The notes: generated by a model not told the origin, from the letters alone. DNA of 64,000 nt from Hydra vulgaris (GCF_038396675.1 NC_088921.1:18732501-18796500), one strand, 5' to 3'; positions 49,218 through 63,379 are shown, numbered from the stretch's first letter. Made by a program: numbers and translations.

Positions 49218-51153
49218 TAATAAAAAAATAATAATATAAAAGAAAAAAGTCAATCAGAGATGAAAAGAAAGTCAGTGAAAAATACAGTCTGTTGAAAATA
49301 CAATTAACACCCGAGTTATGTTGATAATTATGTTTTATTTCGATCTATATATATTATATTTATAATCGATATATAATATAAACTTTATAATAATTAATTT
49401 TAATTTTTTTTAATTAATTAATTTCCAAAAAAAGTGAAAAACATCAGCTTATTCTTTTTAATATATTATATTAAGAAGAATAAGCTGAAGTTGTTTACTT
49501 TTTTATGCACTTTTCTCTTGTTATTTTATAAAATTACTCTATATAAAATCTAATTTTGTTTAAATTTAGTTTTAAAACAAAACTTTTAACAAATAATTAA
49601 ATATATAATGAAATATACTCACGAAGTTTAAGAAGTTTTGTAACCAATGTTTAAGAAGTTTTGTAACCAAAGTATTGTAACCAATAAACAATGATAACAA
49701 AATGACATTTTAAAACTCGATCATCGAACTTTAAAAATCTTTTGACAAATTCGAACAAAACAAAGGAAATTCGTATTATTATTAGTATATTATTAGTATA
49801 TTGTTGTATATTGTAACTACCGCAACCGGTAAAAAAAATATTTGTGATATTTCAAGATAAAATTTTTTGATCACATTTTATAAAATGACTGTAAATCACG
49901 TTTGAAGTTTGAAAATATGTTGATTAATAATTTAGACATTTTCATTGGAGAACATAAACTAATAATTTTAAAGATTTTCTATAAAATAAAATAATATAAA
50001 AACGATAAGAATAAAAAAAACTTTCTTTGACATCATTATCGTCATTTTAAAGTCACTAAGAGATAAGTGAAATACATATTATTTAAAAAGAGAATAAATT
50101 CGCAAGACTTTTTTTACATTGATCAGATCCAAGATTAAATAAAGTTTGAGTTTTTATATTGTCATTTAAAAAAATTAAATAGCAATTCGCACATGACTTG
50201 CGTAAGATTTTACAAATAAGAAATTGTCCGTTACTAGGTTAAAAAATTTGGGAAAACACACGGAAAAAAGGTTTTATAGAAAATACTTTGTATGTGTAAC
50301 TGCTTAAAATTAGTTTTTTAGGACACATAAGTGGTTAAAGCATATTTTAAATTAAAGAATAATTTAAATTTATTGTCTTATGTGTTTGCTTAAAGTAAAT
50401 ATTTAAAACAACTTTGGGCGATACTAATTCGCTCTTTTTTCGGACGCAGTTTGTCGTTTATTATAATGAAATACCCAAAATTAGAAAAATAAAAAATGTT
50501 AATACTAGCCTTTTATACTTTTTAAAAATAATTATCAAACATCAAATGTTTTAAAATTTCGAAAAAATTGCTCATTCAAATAAATTTTGCCCTTTTTTGT
50601 TCTCTCAGCTTAAATTAAGTTTTTTTTGTGATATTGGGTCAAATCATTATATTTCAACCTAGTTGATAAAAACTTTGTGTCACCATTTCTGATTTTCCTG
50701 ATTTTTACATATTGTTATGTGCATTATGTAGATCCAAATGAAATTATTTATCATTATCATACAATTTTATTAGAAGCATGAAGTACACAAACTAATATTT
50801 TCTTTTTAAATAATATATGCTTGCTAAATGATGTTTTACCCGAAAACATCATTTAGCAACTGATTTAAACAATTACCTTGCTGAAAATAATAACACTAAC
50901 GTAATTGTGTCTCTTATGTATATTATATATATTTAAACAGATTTCAATTTTTATCAAAACATTTTCATCATAATTTATAAGTAGATTTCATCAAAATAAA
51001 TTTTGATACTCAAAAGATACATCTATATACATTTTAGAACAGATTTCATAAAATTTTTACAGTTTTTTATTAAAAAAATGTGTCTTTAAATTTGTTTACA
51101 AAAGTTTCTCTTATGCATACCTAAAATCAAAAAGGTTAAAAAAAATAAATAAC
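49218..51153. other. Non-coding stretch with hairpins
   Basis: Hairpin 49445-49487 (CAGCTTATTCTT arms), a 24-bp direct repeat at 49628-49687 (TTAAGAAGTTTTGTAACCAA) and a perfect 17-bp-arm hairpin at 50821-50859 (TTGCTAAATGATGTTTT). No gene. Confidence 0.55.
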
Positions 51154-51157
51154 TTTA

Positions 51158-51698
51158 GGGTCATTCCATATCAAATGGCTCCAGGATAGCACCTCAGATT
51201 TGCTTTGAACTTCACTTACCCACATATTTTATGAAAAAAACAACAACAACAAACAAAACATAATCCATAAAATTTGAACTGCTTAAAAGTTATGAATGGA
51301 TGAATAATGTTTTATAACAAAACTTGAGAAGTAAAAAATTACTCAAGTAAAACTTGAGTAAATTTCAGATATTCAAGTTTTGAATATCTTCAGATATTCA
51401 AAACTTGAATATCTGAAATTTACAGTAGAATTTGTTGATTTTTGACAAACGATAACATTATAAATAAAAGAGGTTATCGCTTGAAATTTTGTATAATTAT
51501 AGTATTTTACCCAAATCTATAATGAGTTCTAGAAACTTAAATTTCTTGGAAATATAAATTCCTTAGTTAATATTGATTCAAATATAACTTTTGACAGGTT
51601 GGTTAATCAAGCGAAAAATTTCAGGATTTATTTTTTTACAAAATCTGTGATAGTTGAAATTTGAAACCATTCTGAGCAGATTTCATATGGAATGACTC
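51158..51698. mobile_element. 541-bp MITE with TTTA duplication
   Basis: Ends GGGTCATTCCATATCAAATG and complement of a close variant, flanked by TTTA at 51154-51157 and 51699-51702. No coding capacity. Contains a perfect internal palindrome. Superfamily uncertain; GGGTCATTCC ends occur in several animal DNA transposons. Confidence 0.85.
51358..51423. repeat. Perfect 31-bp-arm palindrome
   Basis: Arms 51358-51388 and 51393-51423 are exact complements around TTCA; each arm itself contains ATATTCAAGTTTTGAATAT, an inner palindrome. Confidence 0.93.
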
Positions 51699-51702
51699 TT
51701 TA

Positions 51703-52967
51703 TCTAAAAACAGCTAAAAGAGCCGGTGATTTTAAAATTATTATTTATTCTTAACTTATGTCATCATACAAAAAACAAAAATGGTTAAAAAAAAAAAACC
51801 TAAAGTAAAAATAACTTTATCTAAAAACACCTAAAGGAGTCCATGTGATGTGATTTTAAAATCATTCTAACCAGTGAAGAACATGGAAATTGAGTAATAT
51901 TTTATGCAATAAAAAGTGATGCAATCGTTATTATTATAACAACAATTATTATATACTCATTATTAATCGAAAGGATAAAATAAGTAAAGTTATTGCGCTT
52001 TGTACAAAGTCACAGAATAATTGTTAGAAAAAACTTTTTCATGTTAGCTTTCAAACTTAGTTTTTTCCTATTTTCTATATGTATATTTTCTTTATTTCAA
52101 AACACTCACTCATAGCTTAGATGATTGCATTTGTAGGCTCTAAAAACTCTATTCAATATTATCAATTTTAATTTATCTATTTATTAAACTAAATTCAATC
52201 AATCAGATTTTACTTTTTTACTGGAAATTTTATTTAATAAGGCTTTAGTTATATTAATTATGGTTATTTATTCCATGTACCTAAATGCACCAAAGACATA
52301 CAAGATCACACACACACACACTAAGGAGTAATGATAGAAACTAAAAAATAACTTAGGGCCCTAATGACAAGTTTTTTTGTTTTTTTGATGGAAGGGGAGG
52401 GGGTTCTCTTATTGGGTAAGTTGATCCATTAGCCATGGCACTGGATCAACTTACCCAATATGAGAAAATGATTATGTGAGATGGATAAAGTTGTGTTACT
52501 AATGATCTGATTATTGCTTACATTGCATATGATGGATTAAAGTCTAAACTTTATGCATAACTGATTGTGCATTAAATAAAAAAACAACTAAGTATTGTTC
52601 CATACTTTTTGTAATGTCATTGAAAATCTTAAGGAAATCCACAACATAGAAGTATTCACTGTGGTAACAAATAATGAAAATAAGATGAAAAAAAAAGAGA
52701 TTTATACAAATCTTTTACAATACACATCAACCACAACCACAGTAAATAATATTTTGTATTTGCGGATTATCAACATCAAGTATAAAAAATATATAAAAGT
52801 TTAAGATTAACTATTAAAAAACAAGAAGCACTCATGCACATACAAAAGAAGCACGCATGTTACATAGTTATTGGACGTTTTAATTGTTCAAATAAAAATC
52901 TGGAAACATATATTTTGTATTTAGTTGGTTCAAAAAAATGGTTTAAAAAACTGAAATTGCTGAGTTA
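51703..52967. other. Non-coding stretch
   Basis: CTTTATCTAAAAACA is repeated at about 51699 and 51811. A hairpin with arms GGGTAAGTTGATCCA lies at 52405-52465. No gene recognised. Confidence 0.5.
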
Positions 52968-54205
52968 ATGAAACGAGTCGAAAAAGTAGAGAAATTGCAA
53001 GAAGATCAAAGAACATCAGAGAAGATTAAAATTTTGGAGATTAAATTAAGTTTAGTTAAAGTTGAAAACAATGCATTAAAGAAAAAGGTCAAGAATTTAG
53101 AAAAAAATTCTACAATGTCAGAAGAAAATCCAATATAAAGTTTTAGTAGCCTTTTTAAAATGGCAAACAAACCTAATGTTCCGGCAGATGATGTTATTAG
53201 TGCAATGATAGTTAAGCGAAATGATATAAAACATTACGAAAAAAATGTTGTTATATTTGGCATAACAGAGTCAAACAAACTTGATATTAATGAAAAAGAA
53301 TTGGATAATAAAGGAGCCGTATTTAGGTATTTGAGGAGATTGGCGCTGATAGCCAAGTTTTACATAGTAGATTAGCACTAAAACTTGAAGCGTATGGCTT
53401 TACGTCTATCATTGAAGTGAATAATTTCTTTTTTAACTGATAAGAAGCAAAGAGTTGTACTTGGAGAAAGTGTATCATCATGTGTGGACATAGTAAGCGG
53501 TGTACCATAAGGTTCTGTGTTTGGTCCAATTGCATTTTTAATATAAATGAATAATCTTTCAAATCAACTTACAAACCAACTGTTGTTGTATGCAGATGAT
53601 TTTAAAGTAATAGCTGAATTTAATAATGAAACGGATGGACAGGCGTATTAATTTCAAATGACTTAAAATAGGAACCACAAATTAAAATTGCATCATCTAT
53701 TGCAAAATATAAATTTGGTATAATATGCAAATCATTTAAGTATAAAGATACTGAATTAATAAAATTGCTGTATTGTAGTTACATACGCCCACATTTATAA
53801 TTTGTAATACAGGTATGGAGTCCTTATCTTGAAAAAGATATAAACATATTAGAAAAAAATCAAAAACATGTAATGAAATCTGTACCTGAGCTATATCATC
53901 TATTATACAACGGAAGACTAGAAAATATTGAAATTGACATCTTTAAAATAACGAAGAATACAAGGAGATCTCATACAAATGTACAACTGGTATTATCTCT
54001 ATATATTATTAGCAATCTTAATGGTAGTAGTGTCCCTTTGAGCATGTTTGACACGAAACCCTTGGCAGCAAGCGAGGAAATGGCGAGAAAGAGTTGCAGT
54101 ACTTGGTTTTATAAGAAAATAACAACAAACGTTTTAAACTTCAAGAGAATCTTGTATTTGAAAAGATTGCATATTTTCAAATACAAAATACTCAAAGTTT
54201 TTTAG
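52968..54205 (+). pseudogene. Internally deleted non-LTR retrotransposon (LINE)
   Basis: ATG at 52968 opens a coiled-coil ORF1-like segment (KRVEKVEKLQEDQRTSEKIK, KNLEKNS), one TAA, then HYEKNVVIFGITESNKLDIN, the start of the usual ORF1 RNA-binding part. From about 53400 RT sequence follows: KKQRVVLGESVSSCVDIVSG, VP, a stop, GSVFGPIAFLI and LLLYADDFKVIAEF, the YADD active site of the RT palm. The C-terminal part is YIRPHL and QVWSPYLEKDINILEKNQKH. Endonuclease and fingers are missing, so an internal deletion joins ORF1 to the palm. Many stops. Confidence 0.85.
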
Positions 54206-56233
54206 AGATTTTATACAAAGATATGAAACAATATTATAACATTTAAGAAACAAAATTTTTTTAAAATAACCTGAAAATTCTGAAAATATCAAAAAATGGG
54301 GGGAAGTTTGTTGTGTATGTGTTATGATTGAGATACTTATGTCATTTTAGTTTTATGTTTCACGTTTTCTACGACTAAGTTGAGTTTGTGCAAGGAAAAT
54401 AAGTATATAACATATAATATAAAATTTATAAAACTATAAAGTTGAATTGTTTTGTTTTTTAAGTAACAAAAATTAAAAAGTAAGCTGATGATTTGAACTT
54501 GCCATGCAGCAACCTTTACTTTTTTTAAACAGTAACGGGGGTTTAAAAAATAGGTTTTTTATTAAGAACAAAATTGAAAATTTGAATTTAATATTTACAA
54601 TACACCATTTTATGTAAATCGAAATTTTTAAAAATAATAAAAAGTCAACTCGGACGACTTTAACTGATAATGCACGAGAAACAGCAAATGAAATATCGTT
54701 CAATCTTCTATTATCATTATCATAAATAATATAATTTTTGAATATACTTTTATTTATAAATAGTATGCGCTTTTTAACTTTTTAATCTGTTCTTAAAGTT
54801 TCTAAAATTTAATTTTTTAATGTTTTGTAGGTAATGTATTAAAATTGTATCTTGACAGGCTGTTAATTATATAAAAGCTAAAGATGACCATGTTTTTAAA
54901 GTGAGCAAGTTACTTTTTATTTTTTATTGGTTTTAAATAATTTTATGTTGGATATTCAATCATGTTTTATATGAATCTAATTACTTACAATGTTATTGTT
55001 TGATGGTGATAGTTAGATTTTATAAAGTTAAATTTACTTATAAAGAATCTTTTGAATTTACTTCTTAAAAAATTTACATATGTTTTTTTTTTAGTTTCTA
55101 ATTTAACATTTTGTACAAAATGTTTAAAATGAAATAACGATATTTAATTGTTATTTTAATTTTAGTAACATAGCTTATTACATATTGTTGGTTTTAATTT
55201 CTAATTTATCTTTAAAATCAATTTTGAAAAAATTTAATATTTTTATAAAACAGAATAACATATTTTTAATATGTTATTCTGTTTTATGAGATATTTTACT
55301 AATGGTTTGATTGCTTTAAATTATATTTAATTTTTGATTACCTGTATTTTTTTAATATTTATTTTAGCCAATTAGGTTGTAACAATCTCAGCAACAATCG
55401 CTGCTGCACCACCCTTATCAGTAACTGGTAAATAAATGATTTGAAGTTTTTATAGTTAATTATGCAACTAAAATATCATTCACCTATTTCAGCAATCATA
55501 TATAGAAATTAACCCTTATCTATATATTTATCCCACATCCTATAGTGCAAACAGGGTGTGGGCCCATAATAGGGGAAAATATTCACTTTATTTCATTAAA
55601 GGGAAAGGGATTATCTTTACTAAGAGCAAATTGGGTGGTTTTAGAGTGGGAAGGGTAAAATATACAACTAGATCTACAAATAGAAGATGTAGGTAATGTT
55701 ATATCAAATTTTACAGAATTAACAAATTTTACTTAAAAATTTAGAAATAAGATTTTAAATTTTTCAGGAAAATTCCATATATTGAAAATATATAGAATAT
55801 ATTTTTAAGGGATATATTCTGATAAAAAATAAATATAATAATTACTATATTATTTCTTTAAAACTGTTTATATATTGCTTTTGTAATAAATAAAAATCCT
55901 TATACGTGAAATAATATATCTGTACTAGTTGTATATCTTTTTGTGCAATTCTGAGCACCATAACTAAAATTAATCAAAAAATGTAAGATAAATGCAAAAG
56001 CGAACTTGATGTATTTAAGTTTTTTTGCTACAAACTGACGTCACTAAGCTAAATTTTTGTGGCTTAATTTTTAAATAGGCATTTTATAGTAATAGTTTTT
56101 AATGGTCTATGATTATAGTTCTATATTATAGTACAGTGTATGGAACAATCGTGAATTATTCTATAAAAGAAAACTTTTGAATTTTATTTTAACAATTAGA
56201 AAACTAATATTACTTTAATATTACTTTTTTGCT
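54206..56233. other. Non-coding stretch
   Basis: A perfect 19-bp-arm hairpin at 55245-55287 (ATAAAACAGAATAACATAT). A possible small exon at 55370-55427 (CTCAGCAACAATCGCTGC between TTTTAG and GTAAAT) is too weak to call. Confidence 0.5.
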
Positions 56234-56302
56234 ATAAATATAAAAGCAACATAAATATATAAGCAACATAAATATATAAGCAAAATAAATATATAAGCAA
56301 CA
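56234..56302 (+). repeat. 17-bp tandem repeat, four units
   Basis: ATAAATATATAAGCAAC units with minor variation. Confidence 0.88.
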
Positions 56303-57174
<872 letters not shown>

Positions 57175-57183
<9 letters not shown>

Positions 57184-57313
57184 GAATAAAAACAACTTTT
57201 GATGAAACTCTGAGTCTCATGCTTCTAGGCAATTATCAGCCATTGTGTATCACAATGGCTGATGATTGCTGAAAAGCATGAAACTCAAAGTTCCATCAAA
57301 AGTTGTTTTTATT

Positions 57314-57325
<12 letters not shown>
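57175..57325. repeat. Foldback between two (TA)n arrays
   Basis: Arms of about 72 bp with roughly eight mismatches around a 3-nt loop (CATTGTG-TAT-CACAATG). Outer sequence TATAAAACGAATAAAAACAA on the left and its near complement on the right, each continuous with TA repeats. Confidence 0.9.
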
Positions 57326-57383
<58 letters not shown>

Positions 57384-57412
57384 TATAAAACAAATATATA
57401 TATTATATATAT

Positions 57413-57501
<89 letters not shown>

Positions 57502-57612
57502 AATATATATATATTTATATAAACATTTATGTTCAATATCTATTATTTAATAATATTGAGCACTCTTAAACGCATAGGAGCATTTGTATTATTACTATAC
57601 CATTATCTATTT

Positions 57613-57671
<59 letters not shown>
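57319..57671. repeat. (TA)n arrays
   Basis: TA tract 57319-57535 with ATAAAACAAATAT interruptions and a second tract 57615-57671. Confidence 0.92.
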
Positions 57672-57676
<5 letters not shown>

Positions 57677-58309
57677 TTTTCTTTTAAGGGATGGTTGCGT
57701 GAGAAAGGAGGGCATATGCCTCAGTACCAAACAATACCTGATAAAACTAGCAATCTTTAGATAAGCTAACAGTCTTTAAACCCAACTCAAAATTTTTTGG
57801 TGTTGTTTTAAACCCAGTATTTAATTATTTTTATTAAAGATTTTATTAATAAATAAGACTTTATAGGTGTAAAGAAAAAATAATAAAAAAATTATGTTGA
57901 TTAAATAAATAAAAAATATATTATTTTTAGATGCTAAGTGACAGCTGTCACCTATTTAAATGCATTGCGTTGTGGCTCTCACTTCTGAACAACCCTGAAC
58001 TAAGTCATTACCACACAATTTGTTTGGTTTCAAAAAACATTGTAAACATTTTTTTAATTAAAAATAATATTGTGTTTGAATTGAGGCTTTCCTTTTATAG
58101 CTTGCAACTATAATATGCTTATGTTTTCAAAAATCTCAAGAAAAAACCTGATTGCCTTGGTTAATTGAGTTTTTCTAGGCGGGTTTTATTGAGCAGGTTT
58201 TTTAATGCCAACCCAGGTTCAAATTAAAACTTTGGCTCAAACCAATACTGAATTAGAAATTTGGTATATCACTAGCCTTGATGTATGATGACTAAAGATT
58301 ATTATCATA
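57672..58309. other. Non-coding stretch
   Basis: No gene or repeat recognised. Confidence 0.5.
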
Positions 58310-58349
58310 TTGAGATTTATAGAGATCTATTTATCTCTATAAATCTCAA
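58310..58349. repeat. Inverted repeat at the LINE 5' junction
   Basis: TTGAGATTTATAGAGA at 58310-58325 is the exact complement of 58334-58349, the first bases of the truncated LINE. Confidence 0.88.
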
Positions 58350-58885
58350 ATCCGCCCTTGTATGGAATACTGTTGCCATATCTGGTGCCGATCTTCTAAT
58401 GATGCCCATTCTCTTTTAGACGAGGTGCAAAAACGCATTGTAAACCTAGTTGGACCTGCTCTCGCAGCCAACCTCCAACCATTATCATATCATCGTAATG
58501 TTGCTTCTCTTTCTCTTTTCTACAAATACTATAATGGTCACTGCTCTAAACAGCTAGCGTTTATTGTGCCATCTTGTAAAATATATTATCATGTTACTCG
58601 TCATTTAATTGTCTTATCCTGTTTTCTGTGACTGTTCTTATGTGCTCTAAAAACTCTTATTTGTCTAGCTTTTTTCTTCGAACATCAGTTCTTTGGAATT
58701 CGCTTCCTTTATCTTGCTTTCCTGATTCATATAATTTGCTATCTTTAAAGTTGTCTGTCAATCATAATCTTGCACTACAATCTTTCTCTTCATCTTTTCT
58801 CTTCCAATAACTTCCAACTCTTATAGTAGTTGCTTGCAACCTTGTTGGAAGAATCAATGTATTAGAAAAAAAAAAAAAAAAAAAA
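58334..58885 (+). pseudogene. 5'-truncated LINE with poly(A) tail
   Basis: Begins LYKSQIRPCMEYCCHIWCRS, then DEVQKRIVNLVGPALAANLQ and PLSYHRNVASLSLFYKYYNG, the post-RT C-terminal end of a jockey/Rex-like LINE; a second frame continues RTSVLWNSLPLSCFPDSYNL. One or two frameshifts near 58630. The 3' UTR has TAGTAGTTGCTTGCAACC, shared with the copy at 30.5 kb, and ends in about 21 A at 58865. Confidence 0.88.
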
Positions 58886-59447
58886 TTGTTAGAAACTTTA
58901 TTTAAGCAACAATTCAATGCCCTCATAATTTCTTAGAATTTGATACAATGAGTAGAAAAGATTGTTGCTTTATAATGTGTCCTATTGAGAAACTATCAAT
59001 TATTTTTAAATTAACTCTTCTACTGAATTAGGTGAACTATTATTTCTATTAGCAGACAATTAAAAAAAAACAGAAGAACTTGCTTGCAACTGAAATATGT
59101 TTTATTCCTTTCTTATGACTTTTTAGTGCTTGAATACCCATGTTTAAAAGTTAAATGATTTTATGGCATAATTTACATTTAGCCTGATATTATATTTCCC
59201 TTTCATTAGACAAGAGTCAATCAAAAGTGTCAAAAATGAGGGTAAATGTCTTTGTTTAACCATTCTTTTTTAAAAAAAACCCCTTTTTTTTCTTTTTAGT
59301 TCATTATTCTAATTCTATAAGAAACAAAAACAAAATATTATAAAATAAGTAATAATTATGACAAATTTTATTGTTTTAGTTTTTAAAAGTCAAAAGGATT
59401 TTTAGAGTCATTAAAAGTCAAAAAAATATATATATATATACATATAT
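58886..59447. other. Non-coding stretch ending in (TA)n
   Basis: No gene; a short TA tract at 59427-59447 runs up to the next element's end. Confidence 0.5.
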
Positions 59448-62378
59448 CACTGTGCTCTCCTGAGACCGCCAGGGTAAATTTTGGTTTACTCTAAAATTTT
59501 TTGTTTATTTACTATTATTGGGTTAAATAAAGTATTTTAAAATAATTTTTAAAATCTAAACTAACTTTTAAACATAGAAATTTTAGATTTAATTAATTAA
59601 AATGTCTAAAATAAATTGCGTCATTTTATGATTACATCATCTATTCAAATTGGTACAAACTGTTGCAATACAGATGAAAATAATTATTTTTACAGTGAAA
59701 AGCGGTTTTTTTGTCAAAATGGCTGACGAAAAACGTCTAACTTGTGCATGTTGCTTTATTTCCTTTGGAAAAGGATCACATAAACTTATTAAAGTAACGC
59801 AGTACAACTTCATATTCAAAATTTATTTTGGACAGAATATGATGTAGAAAAAGAGTATTGTTCAAAAAACATTTGTAATTCTTGCAAAACAAATTTATAT
59901 GCATTGAACAGGGGTGAAAAATCAAAATTAAATGATCGGATTGAGAAAATATCTCAACACAAAAACTCAGAAGATCATCTGATATTAGTGAAATATCTGA
60001 ACAGATCACAACAAATAACCAAAATATCGTTGATAAAATTGTTAAAAAGACATGTCCTTCTTGCTTTTCTACAATAGGTATGATTTTCTTAAAAAAATTA
60101 AAAATATTGTATAACTTATATAAAATTTTAGTTAATAAACTATTTCTTCAATTTAAAAAAAAAAAAAATTAAATTTAGCATAGAGTCAATGCTACTCAAT
60201 GCATAGTCTATGATAGACTTATTAAATATTAGTGTATTATTTTTATATGTTTTACAAATATAGTAATACCAGAGTTTTTCCTAGTTTAAATTTCTATTTA
60301 GGCAAAGGAATTTCTCACTTTTGGTGTAAGAGTGAAGCGTAAAAAACCTAATTATGCTGGCTGAAGGTCTTGGAAATGTATCCAGTGAGCAAGTTGCTTC
60401 TGGGATTATCAAAATAAAAATGAAAAGAGACAAAATTAAATCTGGAGACAAGTTTCCTTTAAAAACCTTTGAAAACAATCTCCTTGTTGTTGTTGGCATA
60501 CCTGTTAATAAATGCAGCAGAGTATTCGTTAAAAAGTTATCTCTAGAAACTATAATGGAAATCTCTAATACTCTAAACCTGAGTAAAAGAAAGACTAAGC
60601 TACTTTGTAAACATATGCGACAAAATTTAGGGAAGAAAATGTTAGAACCTAATATATCAACTCAGATAGAGGAGCTGCATAATGTATTTTCAGATTTTTA
60701 AGATGTCAAAACTGAATCATTCATTTCAGGGGATGAAGAGATAAGTCGCAGTTTGGTATTTGTATACCAAACTTTAAAAGATACTTCTGATTTAATTCTT
60801 CGTTTGATTAATGAAAGAGGTTTGAATCCTTATTGCACTATTGCTAGGATTTCCATTGATGGTGGACAGGGTTTTCTTAAATGCGTTATAAATGTTTTTG
60901 ATCCACTACGTAAACATACAACTTCAGAAAGTCTTGATGATTGTGGTGTAAAAAGATCATTGATTTAAGCTTTAGTTGAAGATGTTTCGAGCATAATGGT
61001 AATCTTAGTAAACTATTGAAACCACTAGCTCTGAGTGATGTAAAATATTCAATAACATTTGATCTAAATCTTTTTATTTGGTTTAAGCAGTCACAGCGGC
61101 AAGTATGCATGTCTCTGGTGTGAAGGGGAAAGTACTCTTGAGAGCGGAAAAAAAAAAGAACCTTAGGTTCAATTGATATCAACTACAACAAGTTCGTTGA
61201 AGATGGATGCAAAAAAAATCACATGATGGAATTTAAAAACTGTATTTCTCCTTTGTTGTGTACCTTGTGTTTGTTGTGTACCTTGAGTTGTGTACCTTTA
61301 TGAACCTCTAGAAACTTTAGTGGAACATCTCATTCCTCCACCAAAGTTGCACATTCTTATTGGTATTACTTCTATGTTTGTAAAAATATTAATTACACTG
61401 TGGCCTGATTTTGATTCGTGGCTAAAGTTGAATTATATAATCCTTAGAGGTTACCACGGAACTGGTTTGGATGGTAACAATTCACAGAGACTTTTAGATA
61501 AATTAGATATTTTAGAAGTTAACTTTTTAAGTGCAGCCTCTATATTACCAAATATGATATTTCTCCAACCTGTAGTTAGCTGTATTAGAAAGTTTTCAAT
61601 TATTAAAACAAAAGCTTATAGCATGTTTATTGGAGAATCTATTGCTGAATCAGTTTTAGATTTTAAAAAAGCTTTCAAAAATCTGCAGCTTCATCTTTTG
61701 AAAAAGTTTAACTACCAATTTAATATTAGATGGAAAGTTCATATTTTATGTCATCATTTTCCTTTTCTTCAGCATAGTCAGTTTAAGCTTGGTGTATATG
61801 CCGAGCAGGCAGGAGAAGGTGATCACTACTATCACTGTCAAGTATAGAAGCGATAAAAGCGTCATTTGGAACACAATTATTATGCAAAACAGCTTAAAAA
61901 AAGTGTAATTGAGTTAGGTATAAACAGTTTCAAGTAGTCCTTTTCTCTCCTTTTTTAAAATTTTTAATTATTGTGAACTTTGAAGTGATTGAATTATTTT
62001 ATAAGGAATTTCAATAATTCATGTTAAATTGGTACATTTATTGCATTGATGTTATATTGTTAACTAAGAATTTATATCAATTTTATCATAAAAGATCTCA
62101 TTTTTTCATTTCAAAGTTGTATTCTTTTAACTAAAATTGTTTTAGAGGTGTAATACCCTATAAACTTTGAAAAAAAATCCCCGCCCTCCCCATATTATCC
62201 CCTCCCCTCCATATGTTATTTTAGGTAAAAACTATTTTTACAAAAAAAATATGTTTAAAAGTTAGTTTAGATTTTAAAAATCATTTTAAAACACTTACCT
62301 AAACCCAATATTAATAATTAAACAAAAAAAATTAGAGTAAACCAAAATTTACCCTGGCGGTCTCAGGAGAGCACAGTG
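59448..62378 (+). mobile_element. DNA transposon with CACTGTG ends, inserted in (TA)n
   Basis: Termini CACTGTGCTCTCCTGAGACC at 59448 and complement ending 62378; the inverted repeat extends about 130 bp (59448-59577 and 62250-62378), identical in its outer 45 bp or so. Both flanks are TA repeats (ATAT|CAC and GTG|ATAT), so a short duplication is present but its length cannot be read. A CACTG start is seen in the CACTA/Chapaev group, but the transposase does not let me confirm that. Confidence 0.88.
59717..61860 (+). pseudogene. Transposase of the CACTGTG-end element
   Basis: Exon 1 from ATG 59717 (MADEKRLTCACCFISFGKGS) has a Cys-pair finger completed after a frameshift by ICNSCKTNLYALNRG, and ends at a GTATGA donor near 60076. 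Exon 2 starts after TTTCTATTTAG near 60302: SLETIMEISNTLNLSKRKTK, one TAA at 60699, ARISIDGGQGFLKCVINVFD (probable first catalytic Asp), SSHSGKYACLWCEGEST in a shifted frame near 61080-61130, LRGYHGTGLDGNNSQRLLDK, RWKVHILCHHFPFLQHSQFK and GVYAEQAGE. This block order is that of a transposase-like family frequent in cnidarian genomes whose superfamily name I cannot give with certainty. At least three frameshifts between 60961 and 61290. Confidence 0.7.
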
Positions 62379-62391
62379 ATATATATATATG

Positions 62392-62464
<73 letters not shown>

Positions 62465-62490
62465 CTATATATATATATATATATATATTT
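62379..62490. repeat. (TA)n, right flank of the element
   Basis: TA dinucleotides with TATG interruptions, the far half of the tract split by the element. Confidence 0.93.
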
Positions 62491-63379
62491 TAATAACAAA
62501 ATCAATTTATGTAATAACAAAATCAGAATCATAAATTTTAACAAAATGTTTTTATTAAAAAACATTTTTTCAATTTAAAAGTACGTACTTCGATTTTCTA
62601 ATTTATCACAATTAACCAGCTAATCAATAGAAAAGTTAAAATTCAGACTAAAGATCCTAGTTTTCAACATAAAAAGATGTATGGTATAGAGAGTAGAGGG
62701 TATAGTTTCCTTCTAAGCACACACATGCATAAGCACAAATTTTCTGACCCCCCTCCCAAAAAAAAAAAAAAGAGGGGCTTTAAATTTTGCATAGTCATAA
62801 CTTTTGTAATTTACAATATTTTTCAATGAAATTGAAAATCTGTCAATAAATTTAAAATTAGTTTTATGATTTTCTGAAAGTGTTAGATTAAATCATTTCA
62901 AAAAGTAACACAATTAATTTTTTTTACCCCCCTGCTCAAGAATTATGCACATAAATTGGCAAAATTTAGGCAAAAAAATGGACCTTTTTTAAACAAGAAT
63001 ATCTTGAGAACCATACATCTTCTACAAACCAAACTTTATAAGCAGTTTTATATGTGTTCAAAAAATGTGCTGAATTAAAAATTATACAATAAACAACATT
63101 TAATAACTTTAAAATCATTAAATTTTATCAATAAAAAGAAAAAAGTATAAGTACAACTTGCTAAAATTTAAATTTTAATACTTTAATATAAAAAAAGTTA
63201 ATTTTCTTTGGTTTAGCATATCACAAATGCACTCAAGAATAATTGCTGAAAATTTGAAAAAATTCCAATGAGCGGTTAAAAAGTTATCTTTGTTAAAAAA
63301 TTAAGATACACAAAAAGTGATTTGTTAGAAAAACGCAATTTAAAAAAATACTAAAGATTTTTACACAATAAAACCTACT
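62491..63379. other. Non-coding stretch
   Basis: AT-rich with homopolymer runs; no gene recognised. Confidence 0.5.

Noticed and set aside
49620..49710. Upstream exon for the gene at 47.0-47.7 kb
   Set aside because: ATG and a GTGAGT donor are present but a stop lies between them in frame.
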